This document shows, piece by piece, positions 11,375 to 20,130 of a DNA stretch of 64,000 bases. Position numbers and translations under genes: made by a program. The stretch comes from Nonomuraea rubra (GTDB taxonomy: Bacteria; Actinomycetota; Actinomycetes; Streptosporangiales; Streptosporangiaceae), in assembly GCF_014207985.1 (NCBI RefSeq), contig NZ_JACHMI010000001.1:8043001-8107000 (forward strand), written 5' to 3'. The number at the start of each line of letters is the position of its first letter. The stretch's first letter is position 1. The notes below the pieces were generated by a model, which saw only the letters and a list, made by a program, of their open reading frames with translations, ran no database searches and was not told where the DNA came from.

Positions 11375-13240
11375 TCAGCGTTCGGCGAGGACGATGACCG
11401 AGTCCCGTGTGCCGAGCACGATGGGCTCGGACTTGTCGGGGTTCAGCACGATGCCGTAGTGGGGCGGGTCGTTGCGGGCCGTGGCGTTGCGGTAGCCGAT
11501 CGCGGTCTCGCCCCTGCGCCGCGCCGACTCCACGACGGTGGCGAACGACACCTGCGTGCCGGTCTTGACGTAGTCGCCGGCGGGCCGGGGGTAGATCTCC
11601 GAGCCCTGCGAGTCGAAGAGGTAGGCGAACACGTCCGCGAGGTGCCGGTTCTCGGCGAGCTGGGCCAGGAGCAGGCCGATGACGGTGTCGCTGATCACGA
11701 TGTCGTCGGCCTCGGTGACCTCGGCCAGGGCGCGGTTGTTCTCGTCGTGCATCTCGCTGACGATCGAGTAGTGCTCGCCGAGCGTGCTCTGCATGTCGCG
11801 CAGCTGCAGCAGCGTCATGAGGGTGCGCGTGTCGGCGTGGTGCGGGTCGAAGCGGTCGTCGGAGAGCACGATGACGTGCTGGAAGAGGCCGACGCCGAGC
11901 GATTCCAGCGCGAACCTGTCCGTGGTGTCGCAGTCCTTGACGTTCACGGTGAGATTGCGCAGGCCCGCGAGGCCGGTGCCGGCCTTGGGGTGGTCGGCGG
12001 CGACCTCCAGGACCGAGCCGGCCGCCACGTAGCCGTCGAGGTAGCGGATGATCTGCTCGGCGCGGCCGTTCCAGTTGAGCAGGAGCGTGCGCTCGGGCTC
12101 GGTGGACGCCTTGCCGGCGGTGACGATGGCGGCCTCGTCGATGGACGGCCTGCCGGCGGCCAGGCGGACGTGGGAGTCGTCGTGGGCGATGACGATGACC
12201 TCGTCGTCGGCGTTGACGACGGTGTCGGCGGGCGGGTTCAGCACGACGCCGGAGGGCCGGCGCAGGCCGATGACGGAGGCGGTCTGGTAGGCGTGCAGCG
12301 CGTCGCCGTAGGTGACGCCGACGAGCTTCTTCGGGGTGCGCAGGTAGATCTCGCCGCCGTCGAAGTTCAGCAGGTCCATGCAGACGACGGACATGCCGGA
12401 CTGGCGGGAGGACTGCACGATGAGCCGGGAGGCGGTGTCGTCGGAGTCGACCAGGTGCACGTCGGGGCCGCCGGCCAGGCGGGCGGCGGCGGCGTTGCGG
12501 CTGGAGGTGAGGCCGGCCACCACCGGCGGGTGGGCGCCGCGGCGCTTGGCCAGGGCGAGCAGAATCTTGATCACGTGGGCGTCGGGGTCCTCGCCCTCGG
12601 GTGAGAGCACGACGACGGAGCGGGCCGCCGCCAGGTTCATCAGCGCCAGGTCGCGCGGCTCGGTGGGGCGGCCGGTGCGGCAGACGACGCGGGTCCTGCC
12701 GAGCTCGGCGACGTGCTCGCGGATGGCCTCTTCCATCTCGAGCTTGTCACGTTCCGCGAGTACGGCGATCACGGAGCCCTTCTGGCTGGCATGCGCCTTG
12801 ACCAGCTCGGCCACGATCGTGAACACCTGGTCCGACCAGCCGAGGATCACCGTGTGCCCGGACTCCACGATCCGCGAACGCCCCCTGCGCAGCCGGTCCA
12901 CCCTCTGCTTGAGGCCGTTGGAGAGCAGGCCGACGAGCATGCTGACGATGAACAGCCCGCCGAGCGAGCAGACGAACATCACGGTCATGTACGCCAGCGA
13001 GCCCTTGTCGCTGGCCACCTTGCCGGGGGTCAGGGCGTGCATGAGAGCGATCCAGAGCACCTCGCCCGCGTGACCCACGCCCTCGGGCTCGCCGGGCGCC
13101 AGCCACATCGTGAGCGCCGCGACGACCACGATCAGCCCGACCGACACCACAGCCAGCCAGCCGATCAGCGACGCCGTGCCCCTGGACATGGTGTTGTCGA
13201 ACCAGTACCGCGCCCGTTCGCGGAACGTGATCTTCGACAC
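11375..13240 (-). CDS. CASTOR/POLLUX-like ion channel / NAD-binding membrane protein
   Basis: The protein has 621 residues. Two N-terminal transmembrane helices (about residues 20-45 and 85-112) flank a short pore-like loop (ALMHALTPGKVASDKGSLAYM). A large cytoplasmic part follows with RCK/TrkA-N-like Rossmann units (TVILGWSDQVFTIVAEL, then a second unit near LLLNWNGRAEQIIRYL). This architecture matches bacterial relatives of the plant CASTOR/POLLUX cation channels. Start GTG 13240 is preceded by GGAGG ten bases away. The frame continues upstream without a stop but loses family resemblance. The ion and gating ligand are not predictable. It is divergent from the AAA ATPase gene across 277 bp. 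Confidence 0.85.
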   Translation of the reverse strand: MSKITFRERARYWFDNTMSRGTASLIGWLAVVSVGLIVVVAALTMWLAPGEPEGVGHAGEVLWIALMHALTPGKVASDKGSLAYMTVMFVCSLGGLFIVSMLVGLLSNGLKQRVDRLRRGRSRIVESGHTVILGWSDQVFTIVAELVKAHASQKGSVIAVLAERDKLEMEEAIREHVAELGRTRVVCRTGRPTEPRDLALMNLAAARSVVVLSPEGEDPDAHVIKILLALAKRRGAHPPVVAGLTSSRNAAAARLAGGPDVHLVDSDDTASRLIVQSSRQSGMSVVCMDLLNFDGGEIYLRTPKKLVGVTYGDALHAYQTASVIGLRRPSGVVLNPPADTVVNADDEVIVIAHDDSHVRLAAGRPSIDEAAIVTAGKASTEPERTLLLNWNGRAEQIIRYLDGYVAAGSVLEVAADHPKAGTGLAGLRNLTVNVKDCDTTDRFALESLGVGLFQHVIVLSDDRFDPHHADTRTLMTLLQLRDMQSTLGEHYSIVSEMHDENNRALAEVTEADDIVISDTVIGLLLAQLAENRHLADVFAYLFDSQGSEIYPRPAGDYVKTGTQVSFATVVESARRRGETAIGYRNATARNDPPHYGIVLNPDKSEPIVLGTRDSVIVLAER

Positions 13241-13517
13241 TTCCCCGATACCTCCGAGTAAGGAGTGATTTGGCCCGAAGACACGGTACCGGGCGATCTT
13301 GGCTTCCGCATGACGACCGGCGACCCTCCCGGGGCCGCCGCGGGTCACGGCGCCACCGATAAACCCGGAACATACCCGAACAGTCCCCCCGCTCCGGGCC
13401 GCGCGTGCGGGGGCCCGGGCGAGGCGCTCCCCCAGCCGGTACGCTGAGGACGAAAACCTGCGGATCCCCAGCCAAAACCCTTCGACATCCGGCCCAGATA
13501 CGGAGATCATCAACGGT

Positions 13518-14627
13518 ATGTCTGTGATCAGGGAGGTGCCGTTCCCCAGCCCCGAGTCCTCTGAGCTCCCGATGAACATCTGGATCGACGACGCCGACTC
13601 GGCCATCGACGTCATCGACGCGCTGGCGCTGTCGCCGTTCGCGACGGGCGTGCAGCCGTGGTCGCGCCTGGCCAACCTGGAGCGCGTGCGCCCCGAGGCC
13701 ACGCTGGCGCCCGCCGGCGGCCGCGTGCTGCGCACGGCACGCGTCGAGGACGGCTCCGAGTCGCGGCTGATCAGCGGAGACGGCTGGACCCTGCGGATCG
13801 TCCGGCACCGCAACCGCACCGCGACGGTCAGCGTGACGGCGGTCAACGAGGACCTGGCCAAGACCGTGCTGGCCGAGAGCATCGAGGGCGCCGAGGAGCC
13901 CGTGCCCGACGTCGACCACGTCGAGATGGGCTTCTGGTGGCGCGGCATGCACGGCGGCACCCGTTCGGAGAAGCCGATCACGGCTCAGCCCTGGGACGAG
14001 ATCAGCGCCAACTACTCGGCCAAGGTCCGCCCGGCGCTCGACCGGCTCATGTCGATCACCCCGGCCGACGTCAACGGCCGCCTCATCCTCCTGCACGGCG
14101 AGCCGGGCACCGGCAAGACCACGCTGCTGCGGTCGCTGGCCAAGCAGTGGCACGAGTGGTGCCAGGTCGACTGCGTGCTCGACCCCGAGCGGCTGTTCAA
14201 CGAGCCGGGCTACCTGATGGAGGTGGCGGTCGGCTACGACACCGACGAGGAGGCGCAGCGCTGGCGCCTGCTGGTGCTGGAAGACTGCGACGAGCTGATC
14301 AGCTCGGGCGCCAAGGCCCAGGCGGGGCAGGGGCTGTCGCGCCTGCTCAACCTGACCGACGGGCTGCTCGGGCAGGGCCGCGACGTGCTGGTGGCGATCA
14401 CCACCAACGAGGACCTGGCCCGCCTCCACCCCGCCGTCGTCCGCCCCGGCCGCTGCCTGGCGCAGGTCGAGGTGGGGCCGCTGAGCAAGGAGGAGGCGAC
14501 CGCCTGGCTGGGGTCCTCGCAGGGCGTCGGCCCGTCGGGGGCGACGCTGGCGCAGCTGTACGCGCTGCGCTCCGGCCGCGAGATCACCCCGGTGCCCGGC
14601 GACGAGTCCACGGGCCTGTATCTCTGA
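13518..14627 (+). CDS. DUF5925 / AAA-family ATPase
   Basis: The protein has 369 residues. The N-terminal half (about 1-150) corresponds to the actinobacterial DUF5925 region found in front of an AAA ATPase module. Walker A is HGEPGTGKTT at about residue 193, Walker B is LLVLEDCDEL, sensor 1 lies near VAITTNED, and a candidate arginine finger is in RPGRCL. It is probably a remodelling or chaperone ATPase, with the client unknown. Start ATG 13518 has GGAGA upstream at a slightly long spacing. It is convergent with the DUF6493 gene and separated from it by a strong hairpin. Confidence 0.85.
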   Translation: MSVIREVPFPSPESSELPMNIWIDDADSAIDVIDALALSPFATGVQPWSRLANLERVRPEATLAPAGGRVLRTARVEDGSESRLISGDGWTLRIVRHRNRTATVSVTAVNEDLAKTVLAESIEGAEEPVPDVDHVEMGFWWRGMHGGTRSEKPITAQPWDEISANYSAKVRPALDRLMSITPADVNGRLILLHGEPGTGKTTLLRSLAKQWHEWCQVDCVLDPERLFNEPGYLMEVAVGYDTDEEAQRWRLLVLEDCDELISSGAKAQAGQGLSRLLNLTDGLLGQGRDVLVAITTNEDLARLHPAVVRPGRCLAQVEVGPLSKEEATAWLGSSQGVGPSGATLAQLYALRSGREITPVPGDESTGLYL

Positions 14628-14631
14628 CCCC

Positions 14632-14655
14632 CGTCCCCACCCGCGAGTGGGGACG
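14632..14655. terminator. Perfect 9-bp stem hairpin between convergent genes
   Basis: CGTCCCCAC and GTGGGGACG are perfect inverted repeats around a CCGCGA loop. It lies 4 bp after the AAA ATPase stop and 17 bp before the end of the convergent DUF6493 gene. There is no U-tract, as is common in actinomycetes. It probably acts in both directions. Confidence 0.7.
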
Positions 14656-14672
14656 AGCAGGTCACCGGTCCC

Positions 14673-17606
14673 TCAGATCAGGAACGTGTGCAGCCTTCGG
14701 GCCTCCCTGACGAAGTTGTTCGAGGCGCGGCGCTGGGCGATCTCGGCGACGCAGGCCACCGCCCCGCGCGCCCCCGCCCACCGGGCGGCCCGCAGGGCGA
14801 AGGTGAGCCCCTGCGCGTGCCGGGTGTGCGTCCGCTCCCCCGGCCCCGGCAGGAACCCGGCCAGGAACCCCGTCATGATCCGCCACACCTCCCGGTGAGC
14901 GCCGAGCGCCGCCGCGCTCTCCAGCGTCTCGAACACCGGGCCCGGTTTGAGCTCCGTCCGGCGGACCAGCAGCGCGAGCTGCCGTCCCACCTCCTCGGCG
15001 GCGAGCTCGCCCCTGGCGGCCAGCTCCACGAGCGGCCTGGCGCGCTCCTCCGGGTCGGCGCTCCAGGCCCGGTCGGCCACGAAGTACGCCTGCACCAGCG
15101 CGGCCGCCTCGCCCATCGGCCCGTCCGCCCCCGCGAGCGCCCGCGCCTGGGCCGGCGCGGTGCGGGCCCGCAACCACCGCTCGGTCAGATGCGGCACGAG
15201 GTACGCCGCGACGGCCTCCCGGTCGGACGGCATCAGGTACGGCCACCAGCTCAGGTACCCGTCGTGCTCCTTCAACCGGTGCTCCACGGGCCCGCCCAGC
15301 AGCTCCGCGACGACCTGCAGCCCGCCGACCGGCAGCCCGTCGCCCGGTGGCGGGGCCGGGTGGAGGTGGGCCGTCAGCTCGTGGAGCACCGATCCCGTCG
15401 CGGCCGGCTCGCGGTCCTCGCGGTACACCCGCCTGTCGCCGCACCCCGGCGTTCCCGCCGGCGGGTAGTACCACCAGGCGATCTCCGCGACGGGCTCGGG
15501 CCGGTCGCCGCTCAACCAGCGTGCCACCGCCCGCCCCGCCGCCGACGTGAGCCGCCCGGCCCGCGCCACCACCCCGGGCTCGGTCCGGCGCGGCAGCCGC
15601 AGCAGCGCCTGGCCCAGATCCGCGGGCAGCGCCTCGACACCCGCGCGCTCGTACCCCGCCAGCCGCTCCACCAGCACCGCGCCGTCCAACCGGCCCGTCA
15701 TCGAGGTGGGCTCGGCCAGCAGGTACGGCGGCAGCGTCCCCGCCCCGATCGCCTCGCACACCTCGGCCCAGCGCCGCAACAGGAACAGGTGCGGCCCCGG
15801 CACCTCACCGGCCTGGGGCAACCGCGAGAACCCCTCACCGGGCCCGGGCCCACCGGCCGCCTGGAACATCTCACCCGCCTGGAGCCCCTCACTCCCCGCC
15901 GCACCGCCGCGACTCTCTGCCGCATCACCGGAGTTACCGGGGCCCGCCGTCACCAGCCGGGCGATCTCCCACGCCCAGTGCCAGACCGCCTGCCACCGCC
16001 CCGCCGGCGGCGCCACGCCCGGCATCAGCCCGGCCAGCCGGGCCGCCAGCCCGTCGCGATCGCTCCCGTACAGCCGCACGACCCCGGCCAGCCACAGCTC
16101 GGCGGCCTCCCACCGGCTCCCGTCCGGCAGGGCCTCCATCTCGCCCGCCACCACCACGGGCGCGGGGAACGCGGCGGCGGCGACCGGCGCGGGCAGCGGC
16201 ACCGGCACGAACCGGCCGGACTCGCGCGGATCCTCGGCGACCTCCCCGCCGAACACCGAGGCCAGCGTCTCCCCCAGCTCCTGCGGCAGCACCGCGGCCG
16301 CCTCCCGGACCGCCCGCCCGCCGGCCTCGCCGAACCGCTTGGCGTGCTTGACCGCCAGCCGCACCGCCCGCCCCTGCACGTCGGCGGACTCGCAGGCGAA
16401 CGCGTACCCCAGGGCGGGCGCCAGCGACTCCAGCTCCGCCGCCGGATCGCGGGCGAGCTCGTCGAGCCAGGTGAGCCCGGCCGTCAGCAGCTTGCGCTCG
16501 CCGCGCGACAGCAGCGCCCGCACCGCCTCGGTCACCTCGCCGGGGTCGAGGTCCGCCAGCCGCCGCAGGTGCCTGAGCACCGGCTCGGCCACGGCGCCGG
16601 GCGCGACGGGCAGCAGCCGCAGGTAGTCGTGGCGCCGCTTGCTCACCTCGTCGTACGTGGGATCGAGCAGCTCGTGCAACCGTACGAAGAAGCGCAGGTC
16701 GGCGGCCTGCCCGCCACGCAGGAAGCGCCGCAGGCACCCGTCGAGCAGCACGTCGCGCCCGATCCGGCCCTCGGCCTGCAGCTTCCTGAGCGCGGCCAGC
16801 CAGCTCCTGGGGGCGGGCGGGTCGGCGCGCTCGTCGCGCAGCAGGGCGCCGACGCCGTCCGCCTCGAACAGCCGGGGCAGGAGATGGTCGAGCAGCGGGT
16901 CCTCGCGCAGCTCGGCCGCGATGGGGGTGCCGGTGGCCCAGGCCACCACGAGGGGGTCGTGCCGGGGCGGGGTGGCGCCGGTGCGCCGCAGCATGGTCAG
17001 CACCAGCCCGGCCATGGGGTCACGGGTGGCGCGCCTGCGCCCGGTGGTGCGGAGCTTGAGGGTGGCGCGGGTGGCGAAGTCCGCCTGCCAGGCGGCGGGG
17101 CGGGCCGAGAGCACGCGTTCGAGCACGGCGGCGGTGCGGCGGTCCCAGGCCCAGCGGTCGTGGAGGTCGCGGCGGTTGAGCCAGGCGACGACGGCCGCGG
17201 GCCCGCCGATGGCCGCCGCGCCCGCCACCCGCAGCGGGGCCGCCCAGCTCTCGTCGCCGGAGACCTGCCAGAGGTGCCGGGGGACCTCCCACTGCCGGCG
17301 CTCGTGCTCGTGGACGGCGCGGCCGGCGCGTTCCTCGGCCCGTACGTGTTCGCGCCAGGCGGCCTCGGCCTCGCGGGCACGCCTGGTCTCGTACTCGTGC
17401 CGGCGGGCGTGCGCGCGTCCCTCGGCCACGGACACGTGGCCGGGCAGGGCGGCGGCCACCTCGCGGCGGGCCCGCTCGTCGAGCGCCAGCACCCGGTCGG
17501 CGACCAGGTCGAGGTCCCCGGTGTCGAGCACGGCCACCACCGACTCCCACACCGACTCCTCACCTGCCGTCATGTCGCCCTCGCCGGCCACCTCCTGGGC
17601 CGTCAC
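14673..17606 (-). CDS. DUF6493-family large protein coupled to SWIM zinc-finger gene
   Basis: The protein has about 977 residues. It has no recognisable catalytic motif: it is an alpha-helical, Leu/Ala/Arg-rich protein resembling the DUF6493 family. A Gly/Glu-rich low-complexity insertion (about nt 15780-15940) splits it. I chose GTG 17606 because it overlaps the SWIM stop in a GTGA and has GGAGG seven bases upstream. ATG 17573 is an alternative start 11 codons downstream. The tight overlap indicates a joint function with the SWIM protein, which is commonly encoded next to this family in actinomycetes (from memory, not checked). The biochemical role is unknown. It is likely cytoplasmic, with no signal or transmembrane segment. 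Confidence 0.78.
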   Translation of the reverse strand: MTAQEVAGEGDMTAGEESVWESVVAVLDTGDLDLVADRVLALDERARREVAAALPGHVSVAEGRAHARRHEYETRRAREAEAAWREHVRAEERAGRAVHEHERRQWEVPRHLWQVSGDESWAAPLRVAGAAAIGGPAAVVAWLNRRDLHDRWAWDRRTAAVLERVLSARPAAWQADFATRATLKLRTTGRRRATRDPMAGLVLTMLRRTGATPPRHDPLVVAWATGTPIAAELREDPLLDHLLPRLFEADGVGALLRDERADPPAPRSWLAALRKLQAEGRIGRDVLLDGCLRRFLRGGQAADLRFFVRLHELLDPTYDEVSKRRHDYLRLLPVAPGAVAEPVLRHLRRLADLDPGEVTEAVRALLSRGERKLLTAGLTWLDELARDPAAELESLAPALGYAFACESADVQGRAVRLAVKHAKRFGEAGGRAVREAAAVLPQELGETLASVFGGEVAEDPRESGRFVPVPLPAPVAAAAFPAPVVVAGEMEALPDGSRWEAAELWLAGVVRLYGSDRDGLAARLAGLMPGVAPPAGRWQAVWHWAWEIARLVTAGPGNSGDAAESRGGAAGSEGLQAGEMFQAAGGPGPGEGFSRLPQAGEVPGPHLFLLRRWAEVCEAIGAGTLPPYLLAEPTSMTGRLDGAVLVERLAGYERAGVEALPADLGQALLRLPRRTEPGVVARAGRLTSAAGRAVARWLSGDRPEPVAEIAWWYYPPAGTPGCGDRRVYREDREPAATGSVLHELTAHLHPAPPPGDGLPVGGLQVVAELLGGPVEHRLKEHDGYLSWWPYLMPSDREAVAAYLVPHLTERWLRARTAPAQARALAGADGPMGEAAALVQAYFVADRAWSADPEERARPLVELAARGELAAEEVGRQLALLVRRTELKPGPVFETLESAAALGAHREVWRIMTGFLAGFLPGPGERTHTRHAQGLTFALRAARWAGARGAVACVAEIAQRRASNNFVREARRLHTFLI

Positions 17607-18934
17607 GGTGTGGCCTCCACCGCCAGCCGGGCGGCGATCCTGGCCGAGAGCACGTGCTTGCACGGCCCGCGCGACCCCCGGTGGTCGAACCACCACGGGC
17701 ACGTGCAGGTCCCGTCGCCGACGCCCACCCGCCGCACACCGCCGTCCGTGGTCACCTCGGCCTGGCCGCCGGGCAGCAGGCGGACGGCGCCGGCGTCGAC
17801 GAGCTTCCTGGCCGAGGTCAGGCGCGGGTTCAGCTCGGCCACCTGGTCCCGGTCGTAGGGCAGCTCGCGGTGGAAGTGGGCGGCCTCGTGCAGGTCGTAC
17901 CCGACCCGGCCGGAGGTGCCGAGCTGGGTGAGCGCCGCGCGTACCCGCTCGACGGGCAGGCCGGAGCGGTCGGAGAGCAGCCCGAGCTCGACGGTGGGCT
18001 CGAAGTTGAGCAGCATGCCGACCACGTCGGCGTCGGCCCCGGCCTCGTCGGTGGCCAGGTCGTCGAGCACCTGGCCCTCGCCGGAGAAGCCGCGCGACGG
18101 CTGGGGCGAGACGGCCAGCGTGTACCGCATGCCGGGCAGCTCCAGCTCCCACGCGCTCGCCGTGGACGAGCCGTCCGCCGGGCCGTAGACCCGCAGCGCC
18201 CTGGCGAACCTGAGCAGCGGCATCAGCGTGACCACCCGCCCGGTGCCCGACAGGCACACGCCACCGCGCGCCGCGGCCGACGACAGCCGCAGGTCGCGGC
18301 CGGCGGGCACGGCCCAGACCGTGGAGCGGGCCCTCTTGGGCAGCGAGCGCAGGAACCGTACGGCCTGCGGCCCCGCCAGCTCGGCCCGCAGGTCCCACCC
18401 GGCCGCCATCACCTGCACCTCGGCGAACCCACGCAGCCACCGCGACGGCAGCGGCACCTTCTTCTCCACCACCGCCCCGTCGAGCGTGGTGACCGTCAGC
18501 TCGTCGGCCCCCACGCCCAGGTGCAGCGGGTCCTTGCCGCCGACCCTGGCCAGCGACTCGCGCAGCGGCCCGTTGACGTCGACGTTCGTGGTGCCCCGGT
18601 CGAGCACGTCGCCGTCGAGCGCGTGCACGTCGAGCCGGGCGTAGACGCCGCCGCAGGCGGAGAACGACTCGAACCTGAGCCGCTCGCCGTCGCACGTCAC
18701 GACCGGGTCGCGGGTCCAGCCGGGCCGGGGCTGGTGGTAGCGGGTGAGCGCCACGTCGGCCACGGCGAGCAGCCCGGCGGCGGCCGGGGCGGCGTGCGTG
18801 AGCAGCCCGCTGAAGAACCTGGGGTGGGCCTGCGGGCCGGATAACGCCGTGCCACCGAAGGTCGAGAGGCCGAGTCTGCCGCCGGCCAGCACGGAGGGCC
18901 CGGTGTAGGTGTATGCCTGTACCGCTGAAGTCAT
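17603..18934 (-). CDS. SWIM zinc-finger family protein
   Basis: The protein has 443 residues with start ATG 18934 (MTSAVQAYTY). An in-frame ATG four codons upstream (18946) is an alternative. Near the C-terminus is CTCPWWFDHRGSRGPCKH (Cys410, Cys412, Cys425, His427), a CxC-x12-CxH SWIM zinc-binding motif, a small domain predicted to bind DNA or protein. The N-terminal 300 residues carry no catalytic motif I recognise. The stop is shared with the GTG start of the DUF6493 gene, so the two are translated in a fixed ratio. The upstream region is shared with the divergent peptidase operon. Confidence 0.88.
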   Translation of the reverse strand: MTSAVQAYTYTGPSVLAGGRLGLSTFGGTALSGPQAHPRFFSGLLTHAAPAAAGLLAVADVALTRYHQPRPGWTRDPVVTCDGERLRFESFSACGGVYARLDVHALDGDVLDRGTTNVDVNGPLRESLARVGGKDPLHLGVGADELTVTTLDGAVVEKKVPLPSRWLRGFAEVQVMAAGWDLRAELAGPQAVRFLRSLPKRARSTVWAVPAGRDLRLSSAAARGGVCLSGTGRVVTLMPLLRFARALRVYGPADGSSTASAWELELPGMRYTLAVSPQPSRGFSGEGQVLDDLATDEAGADADVVGMLLNFEPTVELGLLSDRSGLPVERVRAALTQLGTSGRVGYDLHEAAHFHRELPYDRDQVAELNPRLTSARKLVDAGAVRLLPGGQAEVTTDGGVRRVGVGDGTCTCPWWFDHRGSRGPCKHVLSARIAARLAVEATP

Positions 18935-19019
18935 GCCCCGAACCATAGAGATGATCACCGACACAATTCCGGGCCGGTACGTAAACCTTCCGATGTGCGA
19001 CATGGAGTGCGAAACCACA

Positions 19020-20126
19020 ATGTGCCTGGTGCTCACCGTCGATCTGGCCCATGTCGCCTTCACCCGCTTCACGGTGCCCGCTGACGAGGGGCCCGCCGAC
19101 GAAGGACCCGCCGACGAGGGGCCCGCCAACGAGGGGCCCGCCGGCGGGTGGGTCAGCGAGGAGCGGCCGATCGGCTTCCCCGCCACCCAGCTCGTCCCGT
19201 CGTGGACGGCGCGCACCCCGCCGGGGGCGTGGCTCGAGATCGCGCTGCGGGCCAGGACCACCTCCGGCGACCTCACCAAGTGGTACGTCATGGGCCGCTG
19301 GTCCGAGCACGGCCGCCCGCGCACCTCGGTGCCGGGCCAGGGCGACGAGCACGGGGACGTGGCGGTGGACACGTACGTGGCCAGGCGGCCGGTGACGGCC
19401 TACCAGGTACGGGTGACCCGGCACGGCGACGGCGCCCGGGTGACCGGGCTGGGCGTGATGGCCTCGGCGCTGCCGCGGCAGCCGCCCGCGCCGAGCGCGC
19501 CGGGCTCCGGCGACGCCGTGGAGCTGGCCGTGCCGCCGCGCTCGCAGCACGCGCACGCCGGGCACCACGTGCGCTACGACGGCGGCGGCGTCAACTGGTG
19601 CAGCCCCGCCTCGGTCGCCATGGTGCTGGCCTACTGGGGCCGCGGGCCGGCGCCGGGCGAGCTGGCCTGGGTGGGGGACGGCGATCCGGCCCCCGCCGTG
19701 GACCACGCGGCGGCGGGCACGTACGACGAGAGCTACCAGGGCACCGGCAACTGGCCGTTCAACGTGGCGTACGCGGGGCGGTTCGGGCTGGCCGGGTTCG
19801 TGACGCGGCTGCGGTCGGCGGCGGAGCTGGAGCAGTTCGTACGGGCCGGGATCCCGGTGATCACCTCGCAGTCGTTCAAGGTGCACGAGCTGCCCGGATC
19901 CTGCTACTCCACCAGCGGCCACATCCTGGTCGTCACCGGATTCACGGCCGGCGGCGACGTCGTGGTGAACGACCCGGCCGCGCCCCGCGACGCCGAGGTC
20001 CGGCGGGTCTACCCGCGGGCGGCGTTCGAGCACGTGTGGCTCAGGAGCTCCGGCAGCGGCGGCATCGCGTACGTGCTCCATCCCCCCGACGTTCCTCTTC
20101 CTCCTTGTACCAACGGCAATTGGTGA
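19020..20126 (+). CDS. Peptidase C39-like family protein
   Basis: This papain-fold cysteine-peptidase-like protein shows catalytic Cys in NWCSPASVAMVLAYWG (Cys194 counted from 19020), His in SGHILVVTGF, and Asp in VVNDPAAPRD. The start is uncertain. The frame is open from 18909 with ATGs at 18993, 19002 and 19020, none with a strong ribosome site. I prefer 19020 because family-like sequence begins just after it. Next to the N-terminus is a short PADEG-type tandem repeat (nt 19078-19143). There is no clear signal peptide. It is the first gene of a C39-S9-M20 peptidase operon, with the S9 gene starting 4 bp after its stop. Confidence 0.82.
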   Translation: MCLVLTVDLAHVAFTRFTVPADEGPADEGPADEGPANEGPAGGWVSEERPIGFPATQLVPSWTARTPPGAWLEIALRARTTSGDLTKWYVMGRWSEHGRPRTSVPGQGDEHGDVAVDTYVARRPVTAYQVRVTRHGDGARVTGLGVMASALPRQPPAPSAPGSGDAVELAVPPRSQHAHAGHHVRYDGGGVNWCSPASVAMVLAYWGRGPAPGELAWVGDGDPAPAVDHAAAGTYDESYQGTGNWPFNVAYAGRFGLAGFVTRLRSAAELEQFVRAGIPVITSQSFKVHELPGSCYSTSGHILVVTGFTAGGDVVVNDPAAPRDAEVRRVYPRAAFEHVWLRSSGSGGIAYVLHPPDVPLPPCTNGNW

Positions 20127-20130
20127 GTTG

